Source: Streptomyces liliiviolaceus (GTDB lineage Bacteria > Actinomycetota > Actinomycetes > Streptomycetales > Streptomycetaceae). From it: a stretch of DNA of 64,000 bases. The position numbers were made by a program, and so were the translations under genes. The DNA lies in contig NZ_JAGPYQ010000001.1 in NCBI RefSeq assembly GCF_018070025.1, forward strand, positions 7,874,001 to 7,938,000, written 5' to 3'. Under the pieces are notes generated by a model. That model saw nothing but the letters and a program-made list of their open reading frames with translations. It did no database searches and was not told the DNA's origin. Shown here piece after piece: positions 20,675 through 28,085 of this stretch (position 1 is the stretch's first letter; each line of letters opens with the position of its first letter).

Positions 20675-22357
20675 TCACCCCTGCGCGGATCCGCTGTCGT
20701 CCAGCAGCTTCCCGTACCAGTCCCGCAGTTTGTCGCCGCCCTGGCTCTTCCAGTCCGACACGGCCTGCTGCATGTCGCTGATCTTCTTGCGGCCGCGGAC
20801 GATGTCGTCCTCCAGCTGCTCGAAGTCGTTGGAGAGGTTCGTGTACCGGGCCGGCTCGATGATCTGCAGGCCGTAGAAGGGGGACTTCTTGGTGAAGGCG
20901 CCCATCCGCTGCTGCCATTCGACCTGTGCCTTCGCGATGTCCGGCAGGTCGGGGTGCGCGATCGTCGAGGCGGGGCTCGCCAGCATGACGAACGCGTTCA
21001 GGACTTCCAGGTTGCCCTTGTCGTTCTTGGTGGGCGTGCCGTCCTTGATCGTGTAGTGGGTGCCCTCGACCCCGTAGTTGGTGAGCATGTACTCCTCGGT
21101 GCCGTACGGGGCGGCGGTGACGTTCGCGGCGGCCAGCACGTCCTGGATCACGGCCTTGGACGCCTTCTTGTTGACGAAGGCGAAGATGCCGGCGGGTGCG
21201 ACGGCCCACAGCGTGGGGTCCCCGCCGTCATGGCCGAAGATGTCCATGCCGTCGATACGGAACTTCTTGTTCTGCGCGGCCTGTTCGGTGGTCTTGGCCC
21301 ACCAGTGCGAGATGTCGTTGTTGTAGATGAGGACTTCGCCGGCCGTGAAGCGCAGGCTGGAGTCGCCCTGGTTCTGCGCCTTGGCGTCCGGGTGGACGAC
21401 TCCCGCGGAGTACAGCTTGCGCGTCCACTCCAGCGCTTCGAGGTATTCGTCGGTCTCGACGCGGTAGACCAGCTTGCCGTCGACGAGGTTCCAGCCGAGC
21501 GGCTTCTCGCTCCCGGACAGCACACCGAAGCTGTTGAACGCCGTCCACTTCATGTCGTCGCAGGCCCACACCTTCGCCTTCGCGCTGGTGATCTCCTTCG
21601 CCAGGGCCAGGAACTCGGCCGCCGAGGTGGGGAGTTCGTAGCCCTTCTCGTCGAAGATGTCCTTGCGGTAGTACGGCACGATGTTGGCCACGTACGAGCT
21701 GGGCATCGGCAGGCCGCGCAGCTTGCCGCCGAAGATGGAGCGCTGCCAGGCGTCGGTCGGGACGGCGGCGAGGTTCGGATAGTCCTTGACCTTGTCACCG
21801 GAGAGGTACGGGCCGAGGTCGGCCATCTTGCTGATGATGGCACTGGGTATCTTGCCGCCCATGTTCCAGCCGGGGATCACCACGACGTCCGGCATGTCGC
21901 TGGAGGCGAGGACCGCGCCCAGCTTCTCGTCGTACGTGTTGCCGTCCTGGTTCTGCCAGACGACGTTCGCGCCGATCTTCTCGTTCATCGCCTTGTAGTA
22001 GGGGTTGTCGCCCTTCGGCGGCGAGCCCCAGAACGGCGACATGATCTTGATGGTGCTGCCCTTGCCGAGCTTGCCGGAGACCGAGGTCTTCAGGTCGGCG
22101 GTGACCAGCTTGCTGGTGAAGCCCAGCGAGGACCCGTTCTTCGACGCGATGTCCGGCGTCACCACGTTCTGCGCCACGAAGGTGGGGAGGATCTTCTTCG
22201 CGTCCTTGCCCGAGGTCGTGCCCTCCTTCTTGCCGCCGTCGGAGCCACCGCAGGCGGCCAGCAGCGGCATCCCGCCGGCCACCGCGACGGTGGCGACCGC
22301 GGTGGAGGCGAGGAAGCTTCTCCGGCCGGGGCCGGGGGCGGAGGTGTTCGGCGTCAT
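20675..22357 (-). CDS. Extracellular sugar-binding lipoprotein (LipO/YtcQ type)
   Basis: A 560-residue solute-binding protein that delivers oligosaccharide to the LplB/LplC permeases. The N-terminus has a twin-arginine-like signal (GRRSFLAST), a hydrophobic core and the lipobox LLAAC, so it should be exported by Tat and lipid-anchored outside the membrane. Its length (over 500 residues) matches the LplA-type binding proteins rather than the 400-residue MalE type. ATG 22357 follows GAAGGG. Transcription starts from the divergent region holding two LacI operators, and the leader between operator and start codon carries four imperfect 20-bp repeats. Ligand identity is inferred (xyloglucan oligosaccharides). 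Confidence 0.92.
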   Translation of the reverse strand: MTPNTSAPGPGRRSFLASTAVATVAVAGGMPLLAACGGSDGGKKEGTTSGKDAKKILPTFVAQNVVTPDIASKNGSSLGFTSKLVTADLKTSVSGKLGKGSTIKIMSPFWGSPPKGDNPYYKAMNEKIGANVVWQNQDGNTYDEKLGAVLASSDMPDVVVIPGWNMGGKIPSAIISKMADLGPYLSGDKVKDYPNLAAVPTDAWQRSIFGGKLRGLPMPSSYVANIVPYYRKDIFDEKGYELPTSAAEFLALAKEITSAKAKVWACDDMKWTAFNSFGVLSGSEKPLGWNLVDGKLVYRVETDEYLEALEWTRKLYSAGVVHPDAKAQNQGDSSLRFTAGEVLIYNNDISHWWAKTTEQAAQNKKFRIDGMDIFGHDGGDPTLWAVAPAGIFAFVNKKASKAVIQDVLAAANVTAAPYGTEEYMLTNYGVEGTHYTIKDGTPTKNDKGNLEVLNAFVMLASPASTIAHPDLPDIAKAQVEWQQRMGAFTKKSPFYGLQIIEPARYTNLSNDFEQLEDDIVRGRKKISDMQQAVSDWKSQGGDKLRDWYGKLLDDSGSAQG

Positions 22358-22430
22358 TGCGTCAACCCTTCGTGGCGCACAGCAGGACACCTGGCCAAGT
22401 GGCCGTCGGCTGCGGTGTCTTGAGCGGAAC

Positions 22431-22510
22431 TGGCTGAGCTGGAGTTGCGGTGGCTGAGCTGAGGTCGCAGTGGCTGCACCGAGGTCGCACCGGCCGAGCT
22501 GAGCGGAAGC
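22431..22510. repeat. Four imperfect 20-bp tandem repeats in importer leader
   Basis: Consecutive 20-base units start at 22431, 22451, 22471 and 22491, the first being TGGCTGAGCTGGAGTTGCGG. The first two share 15 of 20 positions in place and the others drift. The block is between the operator and the binding-protein start, 74-153 bases upstream of the ATG. Confidence 0.75.
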
Positions 22511-22563
22511 GAACCTCGGAGGTCTGGGCAGGTCTGCGTGCCCAGGAGCAGCACCTTCGATAG

Positions 22564-22577
22564 TCGAAGCGCTTCGA
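22564..22577. promoter_or_regulatory. LacI-family operator, importer side
   Basis: TCGAAGCGCTTCGA, a perfect palindrome identical in core to the sites before lacI. It is 207 bases upstream of the binding-protein start. Confidence 0.85.
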
Positions 22578-22766
22578 TGTTGCTGCGAGGTTAAGTGAAC
22601 ACCTGGGGGTGCACAAGAGCCGATTCAAACATTCCTCGGAGGTGTGCCGGGGCGGGAGAGGTCTGTACCGGTCGCTTTCGCCCCTTGGGGTGGCGATGGA
22701 CGGCGGCGAGGATTCGGAGTTGTTGCGTCTGGGTGTCTTGACACCCGACCACTCGTCGAATCAGCA

Positions 22767-22780
22767 TCGAAGCGCTTCGA
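22767..22780. promoter_or_regulatory. LacI-family operator, GH3 side
   Basis: TCGAAGCGCTTCGA, a perfect palindrome ending 45 bases before the GH3 GTG start, a good position for repression of that promoter. Confidence 0.85.
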
Positions 22781-22825
22781 AAGCTCGCCATCGGCTCTCC
22801 CCGTCTTCCGTAAAGGGATCCTCGC

Positions 22826-25747
22826 GTGACTGCACAAACGCCGCCTTTCCGCGACTCGCAGCTGCCGTTCGCGAAGCGCATCGACGATCTTCTCTCGCGG
22901 CTCACCCTCGAGGAACGGGTGGCGATGCTGCACCAGTTCGGGCCCGCGGTCGAGCGCCTCGGCATCGCCGCGTTCCGCACCGGCCAGGAGGCGCTGCACG
23001 GGGTCGCCTGGATGGGCCCCGCGACCGTGTTCCCGCAGGCGGTCGGCCTGGGCGCGACCTGGAACGAGGATCTGGTGCGGCGGATCGGCGAGGCGGTCTC
23101 CACCGAGACCCGCGCGATGCGTTCGCGCGACGACCGGGTCGGCCTCAACGTCTGGGCGCCCACGGTGAATCTGCTGCGCCACCCCCTGTGGGGCCGCAAC
23201 GAGGAGGGCTACTCGGAGGATCCGAGGCTGACCTCGGCGATCGCCACCGCGTACACCCGCGGGCTGCGCGGCGACCATCCCGCCTACTGGCGCACGGCCC
23301 CGGTCCTCAAGCACTGGCTCGCGCACAACAACGAGACGGACCGGGCCACCGCGTCGAGTTCGGTACGCCCCCGTGTGCTGCACGAGTACGATCTGCGGGC
23401 CTTCCGCGACACGGTCGAGGCGGGCGCGGTGGCCGGGGTGATGCCCGCGTACAACCTGGTCAACGGCCGCCCCAACCATGTGTCGCCGTATCTGGCGGAG
23501 CAGTTGCGCGCCTGGACGGACCAGGACCTGCTGGTCTGCTCGGACGCGGGCGCGCCCTCGAACCTGGTCGACTCGGAGCACTACTTCGACACGCACGAGC
23601 AGGCGACGGCCGCGGCGCTGCTCGCCGGCGTCGACAGTTTCACGGACCACGGCACGGACAGCTCGAAGATCGTCGAACGGGTCCACGGGGCCCTGGAGCA
23701 GGGCCTGTTGACCGAGGCCGACATCGACGCGGCGGTCCGCCGCCAGCTGTCGGTCCGCTTCCGGCTGGGCGAGTTCGACCCGCTGCTGGACCCGTACGCG
23801 GACGCCAAGGACTTCGACACCCCCGCGCACCGGGCCCTCGCCCGGGAGGCGGCGGAACAGGCGATCGTCCTGCTCAAGAACGACGGCGGCCTGCTCCCCC
23901 TCACCGTCACCGTCGCCGGGGAGGGCACCCCGGCCGGGGAGAGCCCGCGCATCGCGGTGGTCGGGCTCCTCGCGGACGAGTGCAAGCTCGACTGGTACAG
24001 CGGCACCCTCATCCACCGGTCCACACCGCTGGAGGGCCTGTACGACCGCTTCGGCGCCGACCGGGTGGACTTCGCCGAGGGCGTGGACCGCGTACGTCTG
24101 AGGACCGCCGACGGGACGTACCTGAGCGTGCCGCGGGCGGACGACGCGGGCGAGGAGGTCCGCGGGGCCGAGGGCGCGCTGGATCCGGCCCTTCTCGCGG
24201 GCCGCACCGATCTGCCGCCGCTCACCGCCGACGGCGTGGGCACCGAGCTGGCGCTGATCGACTGGGGCGAGGGCGTCCTGACGCTCCGCGCTCCCGACGG
24301 CCGGTACCTCTCGGTCGCCGAGGACGGTTTCGTGCGCGCCTCGGCGGACCAGCCGGGCGGCTGGGTCGTGCAGGAGACGTTCCGGCTGGAACCCCGGGGC
24401 TCCCGAGAGGGCGGGCACGGGAACGGGCACGGGAACGGGCACCTCCTCCAGCACGTCGGCACGGGTCGCTACGTCTCTGTGACCGCCGACGGCGTAAAGG
24501 TTGCCGACGAGAATCCGACGGTCCTGGAGCTGGAGTTCACCGAGCGCGGCGAGGACGCGGTGGCGCACGCGGCGGCCTGCGCCGACGTCGTCGTCGTGGT
24601 CGTGGGCAACGACCCGCACATCAACGGGCGCGAGACGGAGGACCGCACGACCCTCGCCCTCCCGGCCCACCAGCGACGGCTTCTGGACGCGGCACGGGCC
24701 GCGAACCCGCGCACGGTCCTGGTCGTCACGTCCTCGTACCCCTACGCGTTCGACCCCACCGACCTGCCCGCCGTCCTGTGGACGGCCCACGGCGGCCAGG
24801 CGGCCGGCGCCGCGCTGGCCCGTGTGCTGGCGGGGGACGTCTCCCCGGCGGGCCGGCTGCCCCAGACCTGGTACGCCTCGGACGCGGATCTGCCCGGCCT
24901 CCTCGACTACGACGTGATCGGCGGACGCCAGACGTATCTGTACTTCGAGGGGACCCCGCTCTTCCCGTTCGGCCACGGCCTGTCGTACGCGTCGTTCGCG
25001 TACGCGGACCTGGCGGCGCGGGCCGACGAGGAGTCCGCGCGGGTCACCTTCACGGTCACCAACACCGGCGACACGGCGGCCGACGAGGTGGCCCAGCTCT
25101 ACGGCCGCCCCGTCTCACCCTCGGTGCCACGCCCCCGCCGCGAACTGCTGGCGCACCGCCGCGTCCACCTTCCCCCGGGCGCCGCCACGGAACTGTCCTT
25201 CGAACTCCCGCTCTCCGCCTTGGAGTTCTGGGACGTCGCACACGGCGGCCGGCGGCTGGAACCCGGCGGGTACGAACTCCTCGCGGGCGCGTCCGCCGAG
25301 GACATCCGCCTGAGCGCGACGATCGACCCGGCCGGTACGCCTCCCGCCCCGCGCCCGGTCCTCGAACGCGGCCTGCGCTCGGCCGACTTCGACGAGCAGC
25401 GGGGCGCGGAGATCGTCGACCGTACGAAGCTGTCGGGCGACGCGGTGACCCCGGCCGGCCTGGACCCGACCCCGGACCCGGCCGGCGGTCACACCGCCGA
25501 ACTGGTCTACCGGGCCTGCGACTTCGGTCCGGGCGCCCGGTCGGTCACGGTCGAGGTGTCGGGCGAGGGCACCCTCGAACTGGCCCTGGACGACAGCCCG
25601 GCGATCGCCCACCTGGACATCGCGCCCACGACGGGTCCGTACGCCCACACCTGCGTCACCAGTCCGTTCGCCGCGTCCGGGGTCCACGACCTGCGGATCG
25701 AACTGCGCGGCCCACTGCGGCTCGCGCACGTCGGCTTCTCCGGCTGA
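22826..25747 (+). CDS. GH3 beta-glucosidase/beta-xylosidase with inserted beta-trefoil domain
   Basis: A 973-residue retaining beta-glycosidase without signal peptide. The GH3 barrel covers about residues 20-330, with substrate-binding KHWLAHNNET (Lys162-His163) and the nucleophile Asp240 in LLVCSDAGAPSN. The alpha/beta sandwich domain (EAAEQAIVLLKNDGGLLPL) is interrupted at about residues 420-575 by three repeats of the form LRxxDGxYLSVxxDG, a fascin-like beta-trefoil signature, with a GHGNGHGNGH linker. A fibronectin-III-like domain follows (ARVTFTVTNTGDTAADEVAQLYG), then about 140 residues resembling a carbohydrate-binding beta-sandwich. GTG 22826 has AAGGGA in front. A LacI operator lies just upstream. 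It could remove glucose from the xyloglucan backbone; GH3 specificity is hard to predict. Confidence 0.9.
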   Translation: MTAQTPPFRDSQLPFAKRIDDLLSRLTLEERVAMLHQFGPAVERLGIAAFRTGQEALHGVAWMGPATVFPQAVGLGATWNEDLVRRIGEAVSTETRAMRSRDDRVGLNVWAPTVNLLRHPLWGRNEEGYSEDPRLTSAIATAYTRGLRGDHPAYWRTAPVLKHWLAHNNETDRATASSSVRPRVLHEYDLRAFRDTVEAGAVAGVMPAYNLVNGRPNHVSPYLAEQLRAWTDQDLLVCSDAGAPSNLVDSEHYFDTHEQATAAALLAGVDSFTDHGTDSSKIVERVHGALEQGLLTEADIDAAVRRQLSVRFRLGEFDPLLDPYADAKDFDTPAHRALAREAAEQAIVLLKNDGGLLPLTVTVAGEGTPAGESPRIAVVGLLADECKLDWYSGTLIHRSTPLEGLYDRFGADRVDFAEGVDRVRLRTADGTYLSVPRADDAGEEVRGAEGALDPALLAGRTDLPPLTADGVGTELALIDWGEGVLTLRAPDGRYLSVAEDGFVRASADQPGGWVVQETFRLEPRGSREGGHGNGHGNGHLLQHVGTGRYVSVTADGVKVADENPTVLELEFTERGEDAVAHAAACADVVVVVVGNDPHINGRETEDRTTLALPAHQRRLLDAARAANPRTVLVVTSSYPYAFDPTDLPAVLWTAHGGQAAGAALARVLAGDVSPAGRLPQTWYASDADLPGLLDYDVIGGRQTYLYFEGTPLFPFGHGLSYASFAYADLAARADEESARVTFTVTNTGDTAADEVAQLYGRPVSPSVPRPRRELLAHRRVHLPPGAATELSFELPLSALEFWDVAHGGRRLEPGGYELLAGASAEDIRLSATIDPAGTPPAPRPVLERGLRSADFDEQRGAEIVDRTKLSGDAVTPAGLDPTPDPAGGHTAELVYRACDFGPGARSVTVEVSGEGTLELALDDSPAIAHLDIAPTTGPYAHTCVTSPFAASGVHDLRIELRGPLRLAHVGFSG

Positions 25748-25775
25748 GGGCCCGGAGATCACCGACGGCACAGAG

Positions 25776-25814
25776 AAGGGGCCCGGCCCGGAAGGCAGCG
25801 GTGCCGGGCCCCTT
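25776..25814 (+). terminator. Hairpin terminator after GH3
   Basis: A perfect 12-bp inverted repeat, AAGGGGCCCGGC at 25776-25787 and GCCGGGCCCCTT at 25803-25814, between the convergent GH3 and rpmF genes. It probably serves both. Confidence 0.8.
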
Positions 25815-25866
25815 CGCCCGGGGGTGAGGGGGGTCACCCCCGGGCTGGATCACCCTTCGGGCTGGT

Positions 25867-26037
25867 TCACCCCTCGGGCTTGATGAGCCCGCGCTCGTAG
25901 GCGCGGATCAGTCGGCGGGGCACGGCGTACTCGCGCCCGTCGACGTGGAAGGGGACGAGATCGGGCGTCGCCGCCTTCCACTGGGACCTGCGGTGCCGGG
26001 TGTTGGAACGGGACATCTTGCGCTTCGGGACTGCCAT
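25867..26037 (-). CDS. rpmF: 50S ribosomal protein L32, cysteine-less (zinc-independent) form
   Basis: A 56-residue protein too short for routine ORF calling. It begins [20 protein letters not shown], the invariant L32 N-terminus. The usual zinc-ribbon half with its CxxC pairs is replaced by [20 protein letters not shown] and the protein has no cysteine at all. Such C-minus L32 paralogues replace the zinc form under zinc limitation, freeing zinc from ribosomes. A Zur-like box at 26053-26067, 16-30 bases before the ATG at 26037, supports zinc-dependent repression. A zinc-binding L32 should be encoded elsewhere in the genome. Confidence 0.93.
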   Translation of the reverse strand: MAVPKRKMSRSNTRHRRSQWKAATPDLVPFHVDGREYAVPRRLIRAYERGLIKPEG

Positions 26038-26052
26038 GCCCGGCACACTACA

Positions 26053-26067
26053 TGAAAACGATTGTCA
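26053..26067. promoter_or_regulatory. Zur-type operator upstream of rpmF
   Basis: TGAAAACGATTGTCA is a 7-1-7 imperfect palindrome matching the actinobacterial Zur box pattern (TGAnAATnATTnTCA-like). It is close to the rpmF start in the position of a core promoter. Confidence 0.75.
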
Positions 26068-26094
26068 CTAGCCATAGGGTCCCGGTGCCCGGTC

Positions 26095-27540
26095 TCAGAG
26101 AGCGAGCCCCGTGAGGACCAGGACGCGCTCGTAGGTGTAGTCGTCCATGGCGAACCGCACGCCCTCGCGCCCGACACCGGACTCCTTGACCCCGCCGTAC
26201 GGCATCTGGTCGGCGCGGTAGGAGGGCACGTCGCCGATCACCACACCGCCCACCTCCAGCGCCCGGTGGGCCCGGAAGGCGGTCTGCAGGTCATGGGTGA
26301 ACACCCCGGCCTGGAGCCCGTACTTGGACGCGTTGACGGCGTCGAAGGCCGCGGCCTCGCCGTCCACCTTCTGCACGGTGAGGACGGGCCCGAAGACCTC
26401 CTCGCAGGAGATCGTCACATCGGCCGGTACGCCCGCCAGCACGGTCGGCGCGTACGAGGCGCCGTCCCGCTTGCCGCCGGCGAGCAGTTCGGCACCGGCC
26501 GCGACGGCCTCGTCGACCCACGACTCGACGCGCTTCGCGGCGTCCTCGCTGACCAGCGGGCCGACATCGGTCGCGTCGTCGGAGGGGTCGCCGGTCACCT
26601 GAGCCTCGACCGCGGCGACGATCCGGGGCAGCAGCCGGTCGTACACCGACGCGTCCGCGACGACGCGCTGCACGGAGATGCAGGACTGGCCGCCCTGGTA
26701 GTTGCTGAAGGTCGCGATGCGGGTGGCGGCCCGGTCCAGGTCCTGGTCGCTCGCCCAGTCGGCGAGCACGACGGCCGCGCCGTTGCCGCCCAGCTCCAGG
26801 GTGAGGTGCTTGCGCGGTACGGAGTCCATGATCGCGTAACCGACCTTGTCGGACCCGGTGAAGGAGATGACGGGCAGCCGCTCGTCCTGCACCAGCGCGG
26901 GCATCTTGTCGTTGGCCACGGGCAGCACGGACCAGGAGCCGGCCGGGAGGTCCGTCTCGGCCAGCAGCTCGCCGATGACCAGACCGCTCAGCGGGGTCGC
27001 GGGGGCGGGCTTCAGGATGATGGGCGCGCCCGCCGCGATGGCCGGGGCGATCTTGTGGGCGCACAGGTTGAGCGGGAAGTTGAAGGGCGCGATGCCGAGC
27101 ACGACGCCCTTCGGGAAGCGCCGGGTGAGGGCGAGCCGGCCCTGGCCGCCGAGGTCGGTGTCGAGCCGCTGGGCCTCGCCGCCGTTGAACCGGCGGGCCT
27201 CCTCGGCCGCGAACCGGAACACGGACACCGCCCGGCCGACCTCGCCGCGGGCCCACTTGAGCGGCTTGCCGTTCTCGGCGGAGATGAGCCGGGCGATCTC
27301 CTCGGTCCGCTCCACGAGGCGCTTGCTCACGTGGTCGAGGGCGGCGGCCCGTACGTGGGCCGGGGTGGCGGCGAACTCGTCGCGCACGGCGTGGGCGGCG
27401 GCGACGGCCTCCTCGACCTGCGCGTCACTCGGCACGCCGACCTTGCCGACGAGGCGCCCGTCCCAGGGCGAGGTGACGTCGAAGGTGGCCTCACCGGTGG
27501 CCTGGCGGCCGGCGAGCCAGAAGGCATGGGTGGAAGTCAT
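26095..27540 (-). CDS. NAD(P)-dependent aldehyde dehydrogenase (possible succinate-semialdehyde dehydrogenase)
   Basis: Oxidises an aldehyde to the acid in the cytosol. The 481-residue protein has the cofactor-binding IAPFNFPLNLCAHK and FTGSDKVGYAIM, the general base Glu in LTLELGGN and the catalytic Cys in GGQSCISVQR. ATG 27540 gives the usual N-terminus (MTSTHAFWLAGR). It lies 545 bases downstream of the pucR stop on the same strand, and the PucR/gabT neighbourhood suggests it disposes of succinate semialdehyde formed from GABA. That assignment is inferred; the sequence alone supports only an ALDH of the broad GabD/non-specific group. A short GTAGGTCAACTAC partial palindrome lies about 25 bases upstream. 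Confidence 0.9.
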   Translation of the reverse strand: MTSTHAFWLAGRQATGEATFDVTSPWDGRLVGKVGVPSDAQVEEAVAAAHAVRDEFAATPAHVRAAALDHVSKRLVERTEEIARLISAENGKPLKWARGEVGRAVSVFRFAAEEARRFNGGEAQRLDTDLGGQGRLALTRRFPKGVVLGIAPFNFPLNLCAHKIAPAIAAGAPIILKPAPATPLSGLVIGELLAETDLPAGSWSVLPVANDKMPALVQDERLPVISFTGSDKVGYAIMDSVPRKHLTLELGGNGAAVVLADWASDQDLDRAATRIATFSNYQGGQSCISVQRVVADASVYDRLLPRIVAAVEAQVTGDPSDDATDVGPLVSEDAAKRVESWVDEAVAAGAELLAGGKRDGASYAPTVLAGVPADVTISCEEVFGPVLTVQKVDGEAAAFDAVNASKYGLQAGVFTHDLQTAFRAHRALEVGGVVIGDVPSYRADQMPYGGVKESGVGREGVRFAMDDYTYERVLVLTGLAL

Positions 27541-27679
27541 CAGGTCCCCGCCCCTTCCATGAAGTAGGTCAACTACTGGACGCCCCCACGGTAGGCCTGC
27601 CGGCGTCGCGACCCACTTGTCCACGACGGAGCACTCCCTGCGGGTATGGCTCCACTTCGTCAAGGGGGTCTGCCATTCA

Positions 27680-28031
27680 GGGGCGCGGGGAACTGCGCGA
27701 CCAGCCCCCACCGTCCTGCAGCTCAAAGATTGCGCCGTTCCCCGCGCCCCTGGGGGGCGGGGGCTTGGGTGGTACGTCGGCCGGAGGTCGGTGGGGGCTG
27801 AGCGCGCAGTTCCCCGCGCCCCCAGGGGGAGGGGGCTTGGGTCGTTCGTCGGGCGGAGGTCGGTGGGGGTTGAGCGCGCCGTTCCCCGCGCCCCTAAGGG
27901 GGCGGGAGCTCGGGCGGATCGTCGACCGCGGGTCGGTGGGGGGGTAGCGCGCCGTTCCCCCGCGCACCTGGGGGCGCCTTCAGGGGGCGCGGGGAACTGC
28001 GCGATCTTTTAGGGGCGCGGGGAACTGCGCA
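27680..28031. repeat. Cluster of seven short GC repeats, mixed orientation
   Basis: The 545-base gap between the aldehyde dehydrogenase start and the pucR stop is almost filled by copies of GGGGCGCGGGGAACTGCGC and its inverse near 27680(+), 27731(-), 27800(-), 27873(-), 27946(-), 27983(+) and 28011(+). Spacers between the minus copies share a degenerate GGTCGGTGGGGG segment. Readings through it give only repeat-encoded proline/arginine strings, so no gene is called. Confidence 0.88.
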
Positions 28032-28085
28032 AAAGCCCCAGCCCCCGCCCACCCGCACCCATCGACAGCCCCGGCCGAAGCCGGC

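Larger units (their letters stand above)
22358..22825. promoter_or_regulatory. Divergent control region between importer operon and GH3
   Basis: A 468-base gap that holds, left to right, a 20-bp tandem repeat block (22431-22510), a LacI operator (22564-22577) serving the importer side and another (22767-22780) serving the GH3 side. The operators are 203 bases apart centre to centre, which would allow looping. No coding sequence is supported. Confidence 0.75.

Noticed and set aside
22609..25827. 1072-codon plus-strand open frame over GH3
   Set aside because: Out-of-frame copy of the GH3 gene; only the 22826 frame shows GH3 motifs.
27617..28012. ORFs on both strands in the repeat cluster
   Set aside because: Their sequence is repeated VPRAP and GAGNC-type words translated from the short GC repeat; not genes.
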